From the NCBI RefSeq assembly GCF_025128095.1, contig NZ_JAHLYT010000031.1, positions 1-64,000 of the forward strand: a stretch of DNA of 64,000 bases, read 5' to 3'. Shown piece by piece: positions 1 through 9,290 of this stretch. The position numbers and the translations under genes were made by a program. This DNA is from Synechococcus sp. CS-1328 (GTDB lineage Bacteria > Cyanobacteriota > Cyanobacteriia > PCC-6307 > Cyanobiaceae). Position 1 is the stretch's first letter; each line of letters opens with the position of its first letter. Below the pieces are notes generated by a model. That model made no database searches and was not told where the DNA came from. It saw only the letters and a program-made list of their open reading frames with translations.

Positions 1-646
<646 letters not shown>

Positions 647-694
647 GGTCAACCCTCAACCCAACAGGCGTTCGAATCATCGATCACCTTTCTG

Positions 695-723
695 GCCCTT
701 CTCTCCAAGAGAAGGGCTTTTTT
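695..723 (+). terminator. Rho-independent terminator of psbA
   Basis: A perfect 9-bp stem (gcccttctc / gagaagggc, 695-703 and 709-717) with a 5-nt loop is followed by six T residues. It lies 48 nt after the psbA stop codon on the same strand, so psbA transcription should end before the accessory block. The rest of 724-874 shows no gene. Confidence 0.93.
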
Positions 724-874
724 GTGTCTTGGGCTCGGATCGGGAGCTCGAAGCCATCGACGGATCACCGCTGGTTGGAGTCTGACGCGTTGCTTTCTGC
801 TCGGCAGGAAGGGGTGGGGAATTTAGGTTGACACCGATGCCGATCGCCCTCGGCCATCCCGCCGCTGGCCCTGG

Positions 875-1735
875 ATGATCGCCTCTATCACCCTGTTCAC
901 GATCATGTTCGCCCTGGGGCTGGGCTTGCAGCCTCAGTCCTTCGGGTCTTTGCGTGAACGACCGGCGCTGTTTGCCCGTGTGCTGGTGGGCTCCTGTGTG
1001 GTTGTGCCGCTGATCGCCCTCGGGCTGCTGCTGCTGCCGATCAGCGCCGGCCTCTCCACACCGGCTCGTCTGGCCATCGCCTTGATGGCGATCTGCCCGA
1101 GCGCGCCCCTGACCCTGCGCAAGGCTGGAAAGAAAGGCGGCGATAGGGAATTGGCTGCGGTGCTGCAAGTCGGCGCGGCCATGGCCGCGATCGTCTCGAT
1201 CCCCGTTCTGGCGGATGTGTATCGGGCCGCCTTCGCGGTTCAAAGCTGGGATCTGGGGCCACAGGAGGTGGCCCAACAGGTGGGCCTGTCCCAGGTGCTG
1301 CCACTGCTGCTGGGGTTGCTGTTGCGCCAGCGATCGCCCCAATTGACACAGCAGTGGCAAGGACCGCTCGACAAGCTCGCCAACGCCCTCCTGGTTCTGC
1401 TGCTGGCCGTGGTGCTGGTCACCACAGGCCCCCTGCTCCTTCCCTTCGTAACCGCCAACTGGATCGCACTGGGATTGATGGCGGCCCTGGTGGCGCTTTG
1501 CCTGGGGCTGGGCTACGGACTCGCGGGAGCCGCGCGCCACGAGCGGATCAGTGTCTCCCTGGTGACCTCGATGCGCAATCCGGGTCTGGCCCTGCTGTTT
1601 GCCGGCACCTATGCCCCTGAGCTGCCAGCCATCAAGATTGCTATCCTTGTTTACGTGCTGGTCACGGTCGTGCTGTCGATTCCGTTGCTGCAGGCGCTGA
1701 ACCGTCAGCCAGCCCAGGAGACAGAGAACAGTTAG
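875..1735 (+). CDS. BASS-family (bile acid:sodium symporter-like) membrane carrier, copy 1
   Basis: A 286-residue, very hydrophobic protein with about nine or ten membrane segments and no signal peptide. The pattern ICPSAPLTLRKAG near residue 70-82 and SMRNPGLALLF near residue 230 fit the SBF/BASS fold, in which paired discontinuous helices form the ion and substrate site. Family members move organic anions, often with sodium; the substrate cannot be read here. Two paralogues lie in the same block at 14260 and 18302 and share both motifs. The HAD phosphatase gene follows within a few bases, so the two are probably cotranscribed. Start is the first ATG of the frame; a non-ATG start slightly upstream is possible. 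Confidence 0.8.
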   Translation: MIASITLFTIMFALGLGLQPQSFGSLRERPALFARVLVGSCVVVPLIALGLLLLPISAGLSTPARLAIALMAICPSAPLTLRKAGKKGGDRELAAVLQVGAAMAAIVSIPVLADVYRAAFAVQSWDLGPQEVAQQVGLSQVLPLLLGLLLRQRSPQLTQQWQGPLDKLANALLVLLLAVVLVTTGPLLLPFVTANWIALGLMAALVALCLGLGYGLAGAARHERISVSLVTSMRNPGLALLFAGTYAPELPAIKIAILVYVLVTVVLSIPLLQALNRQPAQETENS

Positions 1736-1738
1736 TTG

Positions 1739-2800
1739 ATGGCAGTCCGCCCCTGGTTCCGGCTCGCTTCCGCCCTTCTCGTCGCGGCATCGCTGAGCCT
1801 GACCGCCGCTCCAGCGCGAACGGAGCAACGATCTGGGGAGGCATCCGCGTCAGCCTCCCTGCCCTCCTGGCGCCAAGGCCCCGCCCGCGAGCGTCTGCTT
1901 GATTTCCTGCGCACGGTCACCATGGAGGGGGGAGAGGGCTACGTCCCACCCGAGGAACGGATCGCCGTCTTCGACAACGACGGCACGCTCTGGTCGGAGC
2001 AGCCGATGTATGTGCAGCTGGCCTTTGCCATCGAGCGCGCCCGCCTGCTGGCGCTGGAGCGGCCTGAACTGGCGGCCCATCCGGTCGTGGCCGCCGCCAT
2101 CGGCCCGGATGGCGAAGCCAGGGTGCGGACGCTGGGCATGGAGGGGCTGCTGGAGCTGGTGGGACTCACCCACGCCGGCATGAGCACCGACGCCTTCACC
2201 GACCTGGCCCGCGCCTGGATCCGCAGCGCCTGCCATCCCACCCTGCGGCGGCCCTACACCTCCCTCCTCTACACCCCCATGCGGGAGCTGCTCGACCTGC
2301 TGCGCGCCAATGGCTTCCGCACCTACATCGTTTCGGCCGGCGGCTCCGCCTTCATGCGGGTCATCAGCGAGGAGCTCTACGGGATTCCACCGGAGCAGGT
2401 GATCGGCTCCAGCATCCGAACCCGCTATGCCCTGCAGAACGGTCGCCCGGTGATCCTGCGGGAGGCCGGGCTGGAGGTGCTGACGGATGGCCCCACCAAG
2501 CCCCTGCTGATCGAGCGCGTGATCGGCCGGCCTCCGATCGCGGCCTTCGGCAACTCCGATGGAGATCGGGAGATGCTGGCGTGGACCACGTCGTTTCCCG
2601 GGGCACGGCTGGGCATGCTCATCCATCACGACGACGCCGAGCGGGAAGTGGCCTACGACAGGCGCTCGGCCTTCGGCAGACTCGACAGGGCTCTCGATGA
2701 GGCGTCCGGCCGTGGCTGGACCGTGGTGAGCATGCGGGACGACTGGGCGCAGGTGTTCCCGGAGCTGGATGCGGCAGCGGCCTCGCAGGCCTGCCCCTGA
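1739..2800 (+). CDS. Secreted HAD-superfamily phosphatase
   Basis: A HAD hydrolase of about 353 residues with all four catalytic motifs: FDNDGT (motif I, nucleophile Asp near residue 80), the Ser of VSAGG (motif II, near 200), a Lys near 255, and GNSDGDREM (motif IV, near 272-280). The N-terminus (positively charged, then LASALLVAASLSLTAAPA) looks like a cleavable signal peptide, so it probably acts in the periplasm on a phosphorylated small molecule. A TTG three bases before the ATG is an alternative start. It directly follows the BASS carrier stop. The last 148 nt overlap the end of the convergent AraC gene. The terminal WTVVSMRDDWAQVFP looks like a conserved HAD end, so the overlap is probably real coding DNA for this protein. 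Confidence 0.85.
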   Translation: MAVRPWFRLASALLVAASLSLTAAPARTEQRSGEASASASLPSWRQGPARERLLDFLRTVTMEGGEGYVPPEERIAVFDNDGTLWSEQPMYVQLAFAIERARLLALERPELAAHPVVAAAIGPDGEARVRTLGMEGLLELVGLTHAGMSTDAFTDLARAWIRSACHPTLRRPYTSLLYTPMRELLDLLRANGFRTYIVSAGGSAFMRVISEELYGIPPEQVIGSSIRTRYALQNGRPVILREAGLEVLTDGPTKPLLIERVIGRPPIAAFGNSDGDREMLAWTTSFPGARLGMLIHHDDAEREVAYDRRSAFGRLDRALDEASGRGWTVVSMRDDWAQVFPELDAAAASQACP

Positions 2801-3735
2801 CGGCCGCGATGCAGGGTCTGGCTTGGTAGTTGGCCGAACAGACGGCGGTAGTCGCGTGCGAAATGCCCCGGGTTCAGAAAGCCCCACTGCAGGGCCAGCT
2901 CCACAATGGACACCGTCTGTGGATCCGCCGCGAGCAGCTCCCGGCGGATCCCATGGAGCCGATGCAGCTTGATGTAGGCCATGGGGCCCATCCCGAGATG
3001 CTCGCGAAAGCCCTGGAGCAGGCTCCGGCGGCCGGCGTGGATCTGGCGGCAGAGGGCCTCCAGAGTGATCGGTTCCCGGGGATGCTCCTGCACCCACTGC
3101 TGCACCTGCTTGACCAGTTCGAACCGGGTGGGAGCTGGGCAGAGGCTGGCATGGCTGTTGGTGCCGTGAACCATGGCCTCCAGCACCAGAGGCAGCAGAT
3201 CGTGCCTCAGCCGTTCCGGGGGCGCAGCGGAGCTGGAGAGCAGGGTCAACAGAAATCGGCGCAGGCGCCCATGCCGTTCGGGACTGATGCTGAGGCAATT
3301 GGAGGTGAGGGCATTGGATTCGACATCAGCCCAGCCGAGTTCGCTGCTGAAGCGCTTCAGGCGGCTGCGCTGCAGCATGATCACGCCGAGATCGAGCACC
3401 TCCGGCGTGGAGAGGTGAACATCCGAACAGACCGTGAGACCGAACAACATGTCCGGGAGCACTGCCACGCCATGGGCACGCAGCGGCGCACTGGCCTGCT
3501 GCTGCCCAGGGTTGAGCACGAGGGCCACCATCTGTTGATCGGCGGGTTTGGGTCCCGTGATGTGGAGCCTGCGGTTGACCCGCAAGCGCAACAAGCGCAG
3601 GGGCCCGAGCGCCCTCACGGCCAACTGACCGCACATCTCACCACCGGAGAGCTGGCAGGGCTGTAGATCCAGGCCGGCCTCGACGAGATGGAGGGCCAGC
3701 TGCTCAACGCCGTCGAACGACCACAGCCGATCCAT
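2653..3735 (-). CDS. AraC-family transcriptional regulator
   Basis: A roughly 360-residue protein with an N-terminal sensor-like region and a C-terminal AraC double helix-turn-helix at about residues 205-309 (ITLEALCRQIHAGRRSLLQ, then VSIVELALQWGFLNPGHFARDYRRLFG). It is read divergently from the first sulfatase with 100 bp between the two start codons, so it is a good candidate regulator of the sulfatase genes. I start it at the ATG at 3735 (MDRLWSFDG); ATG 3780 is an in-frame alternative. The last 49 or so residues are low in character and lie antisense to the end of the HAD gene, which suggests that the original stop codon was lost. Effector unknown. Confidence 0.85.
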   Translation of the reverse strand: MDRLWSFDGVEQLALHLVEAGLDLQPCQLSGGEMCGQLAVRALGPLRLLRLRVNRRLHITGPKPADQQMVALVLNPGQQQASAPLRAHGVAVLPDMLFGLTVCSDVHLSTPEVLDLGVIMLQRSRLKRFSSELGWADVESNALTSNCLSISPERHGRLRRFLLTLLSSSAAPPERLRHDLLPLVLEAMVHGTNSHASLCPAPTRFELVKQVQQWVQEHPREPITLEALCRQIHAGRRSLLQGFREHLGMGPMAYIKLHRLHGIRRELLAADPQTVSIVELALQWGFLNPGHFARDYRRLFGQLPSQTLHRGRQGQACEAAAASSSGNTCAQSSRMLTTVQPRPDASSRALSSLPKAERLS

Positions 3736-3835
3736 CGCAAGGATTGCACTTTTTGAGTGGTCCAAGCCTGCCACCCTCATCACTATGGTCGGGTGGTGTC
3801 CTGCACGCCCCCTCCCAAGCCCCTCCGCGACAGCC

Positions 3836-5344
3836 ATGCCCAACGGACAACCCAACATCCTGATCCTCTGGGGCGATGACATCGGCCAGAGCAACCTGAG
3901 CTGCTACAGCGATGGGTTGATGGGCTACCAGACCCCCAACATCGACCGCGTCGCCAAGGAGGGCGGCCGCTTCATCCACTACTACGCCGAGCAGAGTTGC
4001 ACCGCCGGCCGGGCCGCCTTCATCTCCGGCCAGAGCGTGTTCCGCACCGGCCTGAGCAAGGTGGGGCTGCCCGGCGCTCCGGTGGGTTTCCAGGCTGAGG
4101 ATCCCACCATCGCCGAGCTGCTCCAGCCGCTGGGCTACCGCACCGGCCAGTTCGGTAAGAACCATTTCGGCGACCGCGACGAGCATCTGCCGACGATGCA
4201 CGGCTTCGATGAGTTCTTCGGCAACCTCTATCACCTCAACGCCGAGGAGGAACCCGAACTTCGCGACTATCCCAAGGCGGATGATCCGGAGTTCCCGAAC
4301 TTCCGCAAGCGCTTCGCCCCACGCGGCGTGTTGCACTGCTGGGCCAACGGCGACGGCACCCAGCGGATCGAGAACACCGGCCCGCTCACCAAGAAGCGGA
4401 TGGAAACCGCCGACGACGAGTTCATTGTTGAAGCCAAGCGCTTCATCCGCGATGCGGTGGCCTCGGGCGAGCCCTTCTTCGTGTGGTTCAACACCACCCA
4501 CATGCACTTCCGCACCCATGCGCGGCCCCAGGATGTGGGCCAGTCAGGGCGTTGGCAGTCGGAGTATCACGACGTGATGATCTATCACGACAACTGCATC
4601 GGCCAGATGCTGGATCTGGTGGATGAGCTGGGCATCGCGGGCGACACGATCGTGATGTACAGCACCGACAACGGCCCGCACATGAACAGCTGGCCCGATG
4701 CCGGCATGACCCCCTTCCGCAACGAGAAGAACTCCAACTGGGAGGGGGCCTACCGGGTGCCCGCCCTGGTGCGCTGGCCGGGCAAGATCGAGCCCGGCAC
4801 CCTGTTCACGGGCGTCGTCAGCCATCTCGACTGGCTGCCCACGCTGCTGGCCGCCGCCGGCGAGCCCGAGATCAAGCAGAAGCTGCTCGATGGCCATCAG
4901 GTGGGAAGCAAGAACTTCCACATCCATCTCGATGGCTACAACATGCTCGATTACTGGACGGGCAAAACCGACAAGAGCCCGCGGGTGGAGTTCTTCTACT
5001 TCTCCGACGACGGCGATCTCACCGGCCTGCGCTACGACAACTGGAAATTCGTGTTCATGGAGCAGCGCGCCGCCGGCACGCTGCAGGTGTGGGCCGAACC
5101 CTTCACCGCCCTGCGGGTGCCGAAGATCTTCAACCTGCTCACCGATCCTTACGAGCGGGCCGACATCACCTCCAACACCTACTGGGACTGGATGCTCGAC
5201 CATGCCTTCATGCTGGTCCCAGCACAGTCCTTCGTGGCCGACTTCCTCGCGTCGTTCAAGGACTACCCCCCCCGCCAGAAGGCCGCCAGCTTCACGGTGG
5301 GCGATGTGCTCGAGAAGATGATCTCCGCAGGGGGAGCAGGCTGA
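3836..5344 (+). CDS. Sulfatase (arylsulfatase family), copy 1
   Basis: A 502-residue alkaline-phosphatase-fold sulfatase that hydrolyses a sulfate ester. Seen: metal-binding NILILWGDDIG at the start, the formylglycine site C-T-A-G-R with Cys55 (codon 3998-4000), GKNHFGD with catalytic Lys/His, and STDNGP with the later metal ligands. The site is CxAxR rather than the commoner CxPxR; both forms are known to be matured. There is no signal peptide, so it should work in the cytosol, as would the intact FGE encoded at 11827. ATG 3836 is chosen because the conserved strand begins right after it. It is followed by a hairpin and a second sulfatase. The exact ester is not predictable; aryl- and alkylsulfatases look alike at this level. 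Confidence 0.93.
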   Translation: MPNGQPNILILWGDDIGQSNLSCYSDGLMGYQTPNIDRVAKEGGRFIHYYAEQSCTAGRAAFISGQSVFRTGLSKVGLPGAPVGFQAEDPTIAELLQPLGYRTGQFGKNHFGDRDEHLPTMHGFDEFFGNLYHLNAEEEPELRDYPKADDPEFPNFRKRFAPRGVLHCWANGDGTQRIENTGPLTKKRMETADDEFIVEAKRFIRDAVASGEPFFVWFNTTHMHFRTHARPQDVGQSGRWQSEYHDVMIYHDNCIGQMLDLVDELGIAGDTIVMYSTDNGPHMNSWPDAGMTPFRNEKNSNWEGAYRVPALVRWPGKIEPGTLFTGVVSHLDWLPTLLAAAGEPEIKQKLLDGHQVGSKNFHIHLDGYNMLDYWTGKTDKSPRVEFFYFSDDGDLTGLRYDNWKFVFMEQRAAGTLQVWAEPFTALRVPKIFNLLTDPYERADITSNTYWDWMLDHAFMLVPAQSFVADFLASFKDYPPRQKAASFTVGDVLEKMISAGGAG

Positions 5345-5357
5345 GCTCCCGATGACC

Positions 5358-5389
5358 GTTGCTCCCAGCATCAGCTGGGAGCAACTTTG
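5358..5389 (+). terminator. Strong hairpin between the two sulfatase genes
   Basis: A perfect 12-bp stem (gttgctcccagc 5358-5369, loop atca, gctgggagcaac 5374-5385) is followed by TTTGT. It starts 13 nt after the stop codon of sulfatase 1. It could end the first transcript or set the ratio between the two sulfatases; the T run is short, so termination may be partial. Confidence 0.65.
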
Positions 5390-5427
5390 TATTGGATAGA
5401 CCTCAACCATCAACAAAGCAGTTCCAC

Positions 5428-6894
5428 ATGACAAAAACCAACAAGCCCAACATCTTGATCATCTGGGGCGACGACGTTGGCATGTGGAACATCAGCGCCT
5501 ACCACCGCGGAATGATGGGTGGCAGCACGCCGAACATCGACCGGATCGGCAGGGAGGGCATGACCTTCATGGATCACTACGGCGAGGCCTCCTGCACGGC
5601 GGGACGCGCAGCCTTCATCACGGGGCAGTATCCGATCCGGGTTGGTCTGGCCACCGTCGGCCTGCCGGGTGCGGAACAGGGCCTGAACAAGGCTGACCCA
5701 ACGCTGGCCAGCCTGCTCAAGCCGCTCGGCTACGCCACAGGGCAGTTTGGCAAGAATCACCTGGGCGATCGCGATGAGCACCTGCCCACCGCCCACGGCT
5801 TCGATGAGTTCTTCGGCATCCTGTATCACCTCAATGCCGGGGAATATACGGAGCAGTACGACTTTCCGAAAGACCCCGAGGTCGCCAAGCAGTTCGCCCA
5901 GCGCGGCGTCATTCACTCCTGGGCGAATCCGGATGGCACGCAGAAGATTGAAGACAAAGGCCCGTTCGGGCAGCAGCGCCAGCGGACGCTGGATGCTGAA
6001 ATCCTTGTGGAATCCAAGCGCTTCATCAACGACGCGGTTGAGTCAGACAAACCGTTCTTCGTCTGGCACAACACCACGCGGATGCACTACCGCACCAACC
6101 TGTCGCCCGAGTACGAGGGCAAGAGTGGCTATGGCCTCTATGCCGACGGCATGATGGAACTCGACGACACAGTCGGCGAACTCCTCAAGCAGCTCGACGA
6201 CCTGGGCGTCGCGGACAACACAATCGTGATGTTCTCCACCGACAACGGTCCGGCCATGAACAGTTGGCCCGATGGCGGCAACACCCCGTTCGGCGGTGAG
6301 AAAGGCGTCGGCGGCAAGGAAGGCGGTTTCCGCGTCCCGATGCTGGTGAAGTGGCCCGGCAGGATCCCCGCAGGCCAGACGACCGGTGAGTTCATGACCA
6401 TGCAGGACTGGATTCCCACCCTCATGGCCGCCGCCGGCGAGCCGAACGTGAAGGAGAAACTCCTCACCAATTACCAGGCCGGCGAGCAGACCTACACCCA
6501 TATCCACCTGGATGGGTACGACCAGACTGAGCTCATCACCGGCAAGGGAAAGTCCAAGCGCAAGGAGTTCTACTACTTCACAGAAACCAAGCTCCACGGC
6601 ATCCGCTACGGCGACTGGAAGTTCCTCTTCGTCAAGCAAGACAAGTGGTTCAACGGCGTCCAGCAGAACATGCTGACGCCGCTGGTCACCAACCTGAAGC
6701 TTGATCCGTTCGAGCGCATGCATGAGGCACGCGGTTTTGACGAATGGCAGGAGAACCACGCCTGGACCTATGCGCCTGCCTTCGCTCAGGTCGGCGAGCT
6801 GATGCAGTCGCTCAAGGAGTATCCGCCGCGCATGGCGAGCCTGGACTTCGATATCGACGAAGCCATGAAGTCGCTCACACCCAAGGGGGATTGA
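5428..6894 (+). CDS. Sulfatase (arylsulfatase family), copy 2
   Basis: A 488-residue paralogue of the preceding gene. It keeps NILIIWGDDVG, the C-T-A-G-R site (Cys56), GKNHLGDRDEHLPT and STDNGPAMNSWPD, and lacks a signal peptide. Compared with copy 1 it has a shorter segment after the GFDEFFG motif and a GGEKGVGGKEGG loop near the active site, so its substrate may differ. Base composition from here to about 9,060 is visibly less GC-rich than the neighbouring genes, and the codon choice is more mixed, which suggests an origin different from copy 1. ATG 5428 is chosen by alignment with copy 1. Its product needs the same Cys-to-formylglycine conversion. Confidence 0.93.
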   Translation: MTKTNKPNILIIWGDDVGMWNISAYHRGMMGGSTPNIDRIGREGMTFMDHYGEASCTAGRAAFITGQYPIRVGLATVGLPGAEQGLNKADPTLASLLKPLGYATGQFGKNHLGDRDEHLPTAHGFDEFFGILYHLNAGEYTEQYDFPKDPEVAKQFAQRGVIHSWANPDGTQKIEDKGPFGQQRQRTLDAEILVESKRFINDAVESDKPFFVWHNTTRMHYRTNLSPEYEGKSGYGLYADGMMELDDTVGELLKQLDDLGVADNTIVMFSTDNGPAMNSWPDGGNTPFGGEKGVGGKEGGFRVPMLVKWPGRIPAGQTTGEFMTMQDWIPTLMAAAGEPNVKEKLLTNYQAGEQTYTHIHLDGYDQTELITGKGKSKRKEFYYFTETKLHGIRYGDWKFLFVKQDKWFNGVQQNMLTPLVTNLKLDPFERMHEARGFDEWQENHAWTYAPAFAQVGELMQSLKEYPPRMASLDFDIDEAMKSLTPKGD

Positions 6895-6919
6895 GACCGC
6901 TCCAGGTCGTTCTCATTTG

Positions 6920-6946
6920 GCCAGCTGAACTAGAGCGTTAGCTGGC
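6920..6946 (+). repeat. Inverted repeat after sulfatase 2
   Basis: gccagct (6920-6926) pairs with agctggc (6940-6946), and the inner aac/gtt extend the stem past one bulged G. It lies 26 nt after the sulfatase 2 stop and before the DUF1254 pair. There is no T run, so it may be an RNA-stabilising hairpin or weak terminator. Confidence 0.4.
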
Positions 6947-6986
6947 TCAATGAAGCAGGCTCATGAAACCATAAGGAGAGATCAGG

Positions 6987-8063
6987 ATGAATCGCACCAC
7001 CTTCAGCGCCTTGAACTTCGCTGGCGTTGTGATGGCGCTATGTGGGGCGACCGTCGCACAGCCGGTCTGCGCGCAAAGCCCCGTTCCCAAGCAGACCATG
7101 ACGCAACCACGCCCTCCTCAAGCCGGTGTCAAGGTGACGCCAAAAACCTACATCCGGGCCGAAACCGATCGGCAGTTCGCCGAGATCGTGAAAATGGCGG
7201 GGGGCATCAATCGCTTCTATCACTTCCGCACTCCCACCCCGCTCGATAAGCAGAACGTCGTGAGGATGAACCGCGATACACTTTACTCAATGGGCGTTGT
7301 CGATACATCCAAGAGCGCAACGATTACTGTCCCTGAATTGCCAAAAGATCGCTACGCATCGGTGTATCTCGTGGACAACGACCACTACACACCTTTCGTG
7401 ATCTACACTGCAGGAACTCACGAACTGCCGAAAGACACCAAATATCTGGCCATCGGAGTACGCATCCAGGTGCTCAATCCGAAAGACCCAGGCGAAATCG
7501 CCTTGATCAACAAGTTGCAGGATCAGTTCGTCATCAAGGCTGGCAGCGCCGATCCACTGCCAGCGCTCAAGTGGGACCGACCATCGCTGAAGACCTTGAC
7601 CGCACAGTATGAAAAGGATTCGGCGCAATACAGCAGCTGGAAGGGAATGCAGGGGCCGCGCGGCAAGGTTGATGAAAAGACCCGTCACATTGCTGCTGCG
7701 GCGGCCTGGGGGCTGTTCCCCGAATGGGACGCCACCTACCTGAACTACAGCGGGGGCCATGATCCAAAGGTGTGCCACAAAGCCACCTACGCCGTGCCGG
7801 AGAACAAAGCCTTCTGGTCCATTTTGATTTACGGCAACGACGGCTTCATCAAGAAAGAGAACAGTCTGGTCAATTCCTCGAATGTGAAGCTGAATGCCGA
7901 TGGCACGTTCACCGTGTCTTTCGGATCGAAGGAGGTTTGTGGCGACGTCTCCAACCGGTTGGATGTGACCGAGGGATGGAGCTTCCTGATGCGGGTGTAC
8001 CGTCCAGGGCCGTCTGTTCTGGACGGAAGCTACAAGATGCCTAAAGCAGCCCCCATTCAGTGA
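6987..8063 (+). CDS. Secreted DUF1254/DUF1214 protein, copy 1
   Basis: A 358-residue protein with a clear signal peptide (MNRTTFSALNFAGVVMALCG then cleavage near VCAQ-S). The body matches DUF1254/DUF1214 (COG5361): VRMNRDTLYSMGVVD near residue 92, DRYASVYLVDNDHYTPFV near 120, and the C-terminal KAFWSILIYGNDGF and W-S-F-L-M-R-V-Y-R-P-GP. The family is widespread in bacterial accessory regions and has no established activity. A good Shine-Dalgarno (aaggaga, about 6972) supports the ATG. The next gene encodes a second family member six bases later, so they form an operon. I have no basis for a catalytic role; residence outside the cytosol is the firm point. Confidence 0.82.
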   Translation: MNRTTFSALNFAGVVMALCGATVAQPVCAQSPVPKQTMTQPRPPQAGVKVTPKTYIRAETDRQFAEIVKMAGGINRFYHFRTPTPLDKQNVVRMNRDTLYSMGVVDTSKSATITVPELPKDRYASVYLVDNDHYTPFVIYTAGTHELPKDTKYLAIGVRIQVLNPKDPGEIALINKLQDQFVIKAGSADPLPALKWDRPSLKTLTAQYEKDSAQYSSWKGMQGPRGKVDEKTRHIAAAAAWGLFPEWDATYLNYSGGHDPKVCHKATYAVPENKAFWSILIYGNDGFIKKENSLVNSSNVKLNADGTFTVSFGSKEVCGDVSNRLDVTEGWSFLMRVYRPGPSVLDGSYKMPKAAPIQ

Positions 8064-8069
8064 GCAGAG

Positions 8070-9068
8070 ATGACAAACTCAATGTTCGCTTCACCAGTCG
8101 ATTTTGGAGTGACAGACACTGCTTACAAAGTCTCGGAGACTGATTTCAACATCAAGCGAAGTCTTGCCAAGGCAGGTATCAATGCGTGGGCGCATCAGCG
8201 TGATGTCAGCGACGTCAAGACACAGCAGGTCATCCGGGAGAATCAGGATGTCATCTATTCGAGCGCCGTCGTTGATGTCCGGAACGGAGCGACACTCTCC
8301 GTGCCGGCAAGCAAGACCTATCACATCATCGAGATCATCGACCAGCAGAACTACATCGTTGGTGTGGTGTATCCCGGCAAGGCTCTCGCCATTACCCTCG
8401 ATGATCTGACATACGGCAACTACGTCTACCTCAACATGCGAATCCGAAAGCTGCCGGATTCAGAAGGTGGGCTAACTGCCACCCACACACTTCAGGGGAT
8501 GGCAACCATCGAGGCGGCCTCAGCCGTTCCCTATCTAACTCCCGACATTGTGATCGATCAGAAGCAGATGGAGGCGATCCGTATGGCGCTGATCAAGGAC
8601 GTTCAGGCTGGAAAACTGCCTGACACCAGCAGGGCCCAGGGTGGTGCGACAGATACCGACCCGCAGGATCATCTTTACGCCACCGCCTACGGATGGGGTG
8701 GCCTCTCGGTCGAACATGCAGCCTACGCTCCGATCGCGAATCGCACGGAGATCAAGGAGGGCAAGGCGTTGCCATCGAGCATCACCTTCATGCCGCCGGA
8801 AATCGATGCTGAACGAGGCGGTTTCTGGTCGATCACCACTTACAACAGTGAAGGCTGGCTGGCCAGGGACAAAGCCGCCCTATCGAATTCTGAGGCAACT
8901 CCCAACCCAGACGGAACATATACGATGCGGTTCAATTCTCCGGGCAGCCCGAACAACGTCGAGACGCCTTCACCCTTCAGCGCCCTGCTGCGCATCTACG
9001 TTCCCAGGTCAAAAGAGAGTGCCATCCAGTTTCTAAAGAATGAAAGCAAGAATCTGCTGATTAAATAG
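8070..9068 (+). CDS. DUF1254/DUF1214 protein, copy 2, without signal peptide
   Basis: A 332-residue protein of the same family as the gene before it, recognisable from VIRENQDVIYSSAVVDVRNG, TYHIIEIIDQQNYIVGVVYPG, GGFWSITTYNSEGW and the closing ALLRIYVPR. It begins MTNSMFASPVDFGVTD and has no hydrophobic leader, unlike copy 1, so the pair seems split between cytosol and periplasm unless export uses another route. It is the most AT-rich gene of the block, pointing to transfer from elsewhere. A start at the ATG 8082 is an alternative. Function unknown; the tight coupling to copy 1 and the nearby sulfatases are the only context. Confidence 0.8.
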   Translation: MTNSMFASPVDFGVTDTAYKVSETDFNIKRSLAKAGINAWAHQRDVSDVKTQQVIRENQDVIYSSAVVDVRNGATLSVPASKTYHIIEIIDQQNYIVGVVYPGKALAITLDDLTYGNYVYLNMRIRKLPDSEGGLTATHTLQGMATIEAASAVPYLTPDIVIDQKQMEAIRMALIKDVQAGKLPDTSRAQGGATDTDPQDHLYATAYGWGGLSVEHAAYAPIANRTEIKEGKALPSSITFMPPEIDAERGGFWSITTYNSEGWLARDKAALSNSEATPNPDGTYTMRFNSPGSPNNVETPSPFSALLRIYVPRSKESAIQFLKNESKNLLIK

Positions 9069-9290
9069 CCATGCGGTTACAAAGGATGGTGTTTCGATCT
9101 GTCACGACCATAGAAGCTGACTTCAAGGTAGTGGCTGTCATGTCACCTCAAGGTGGCGTGAGTACTGGAGCCAGATGGCCCACTAATATCAAGATCCAGC
9201 GTATGTGGTCTGCAGCGTTGGGCTCTGGCCTCACACCTCCGGGTGGTCCCGGCCGATCGGCCAGGGTATCCGGCCGCCAAGCCAGGAGCC
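9069..9290. other. Intergenic stretch without a recognisable gene
   Basis: The short open frame that starts at 9071 has no family character and runs into an FGE remnant. I see no promoter or repeat that I can defend. It probably holds the decayed upstream part of the FGE copy whose tail survives at 9291-9365. Confidence 0.4.

Noticed and set aside
2830-3666. A 278-codon plus-strand frame antisense to the AraC gene
   Set aside because: The minus strand has a textbook AraC helix-turn-helix; the plus-strand translation has no fold signals.
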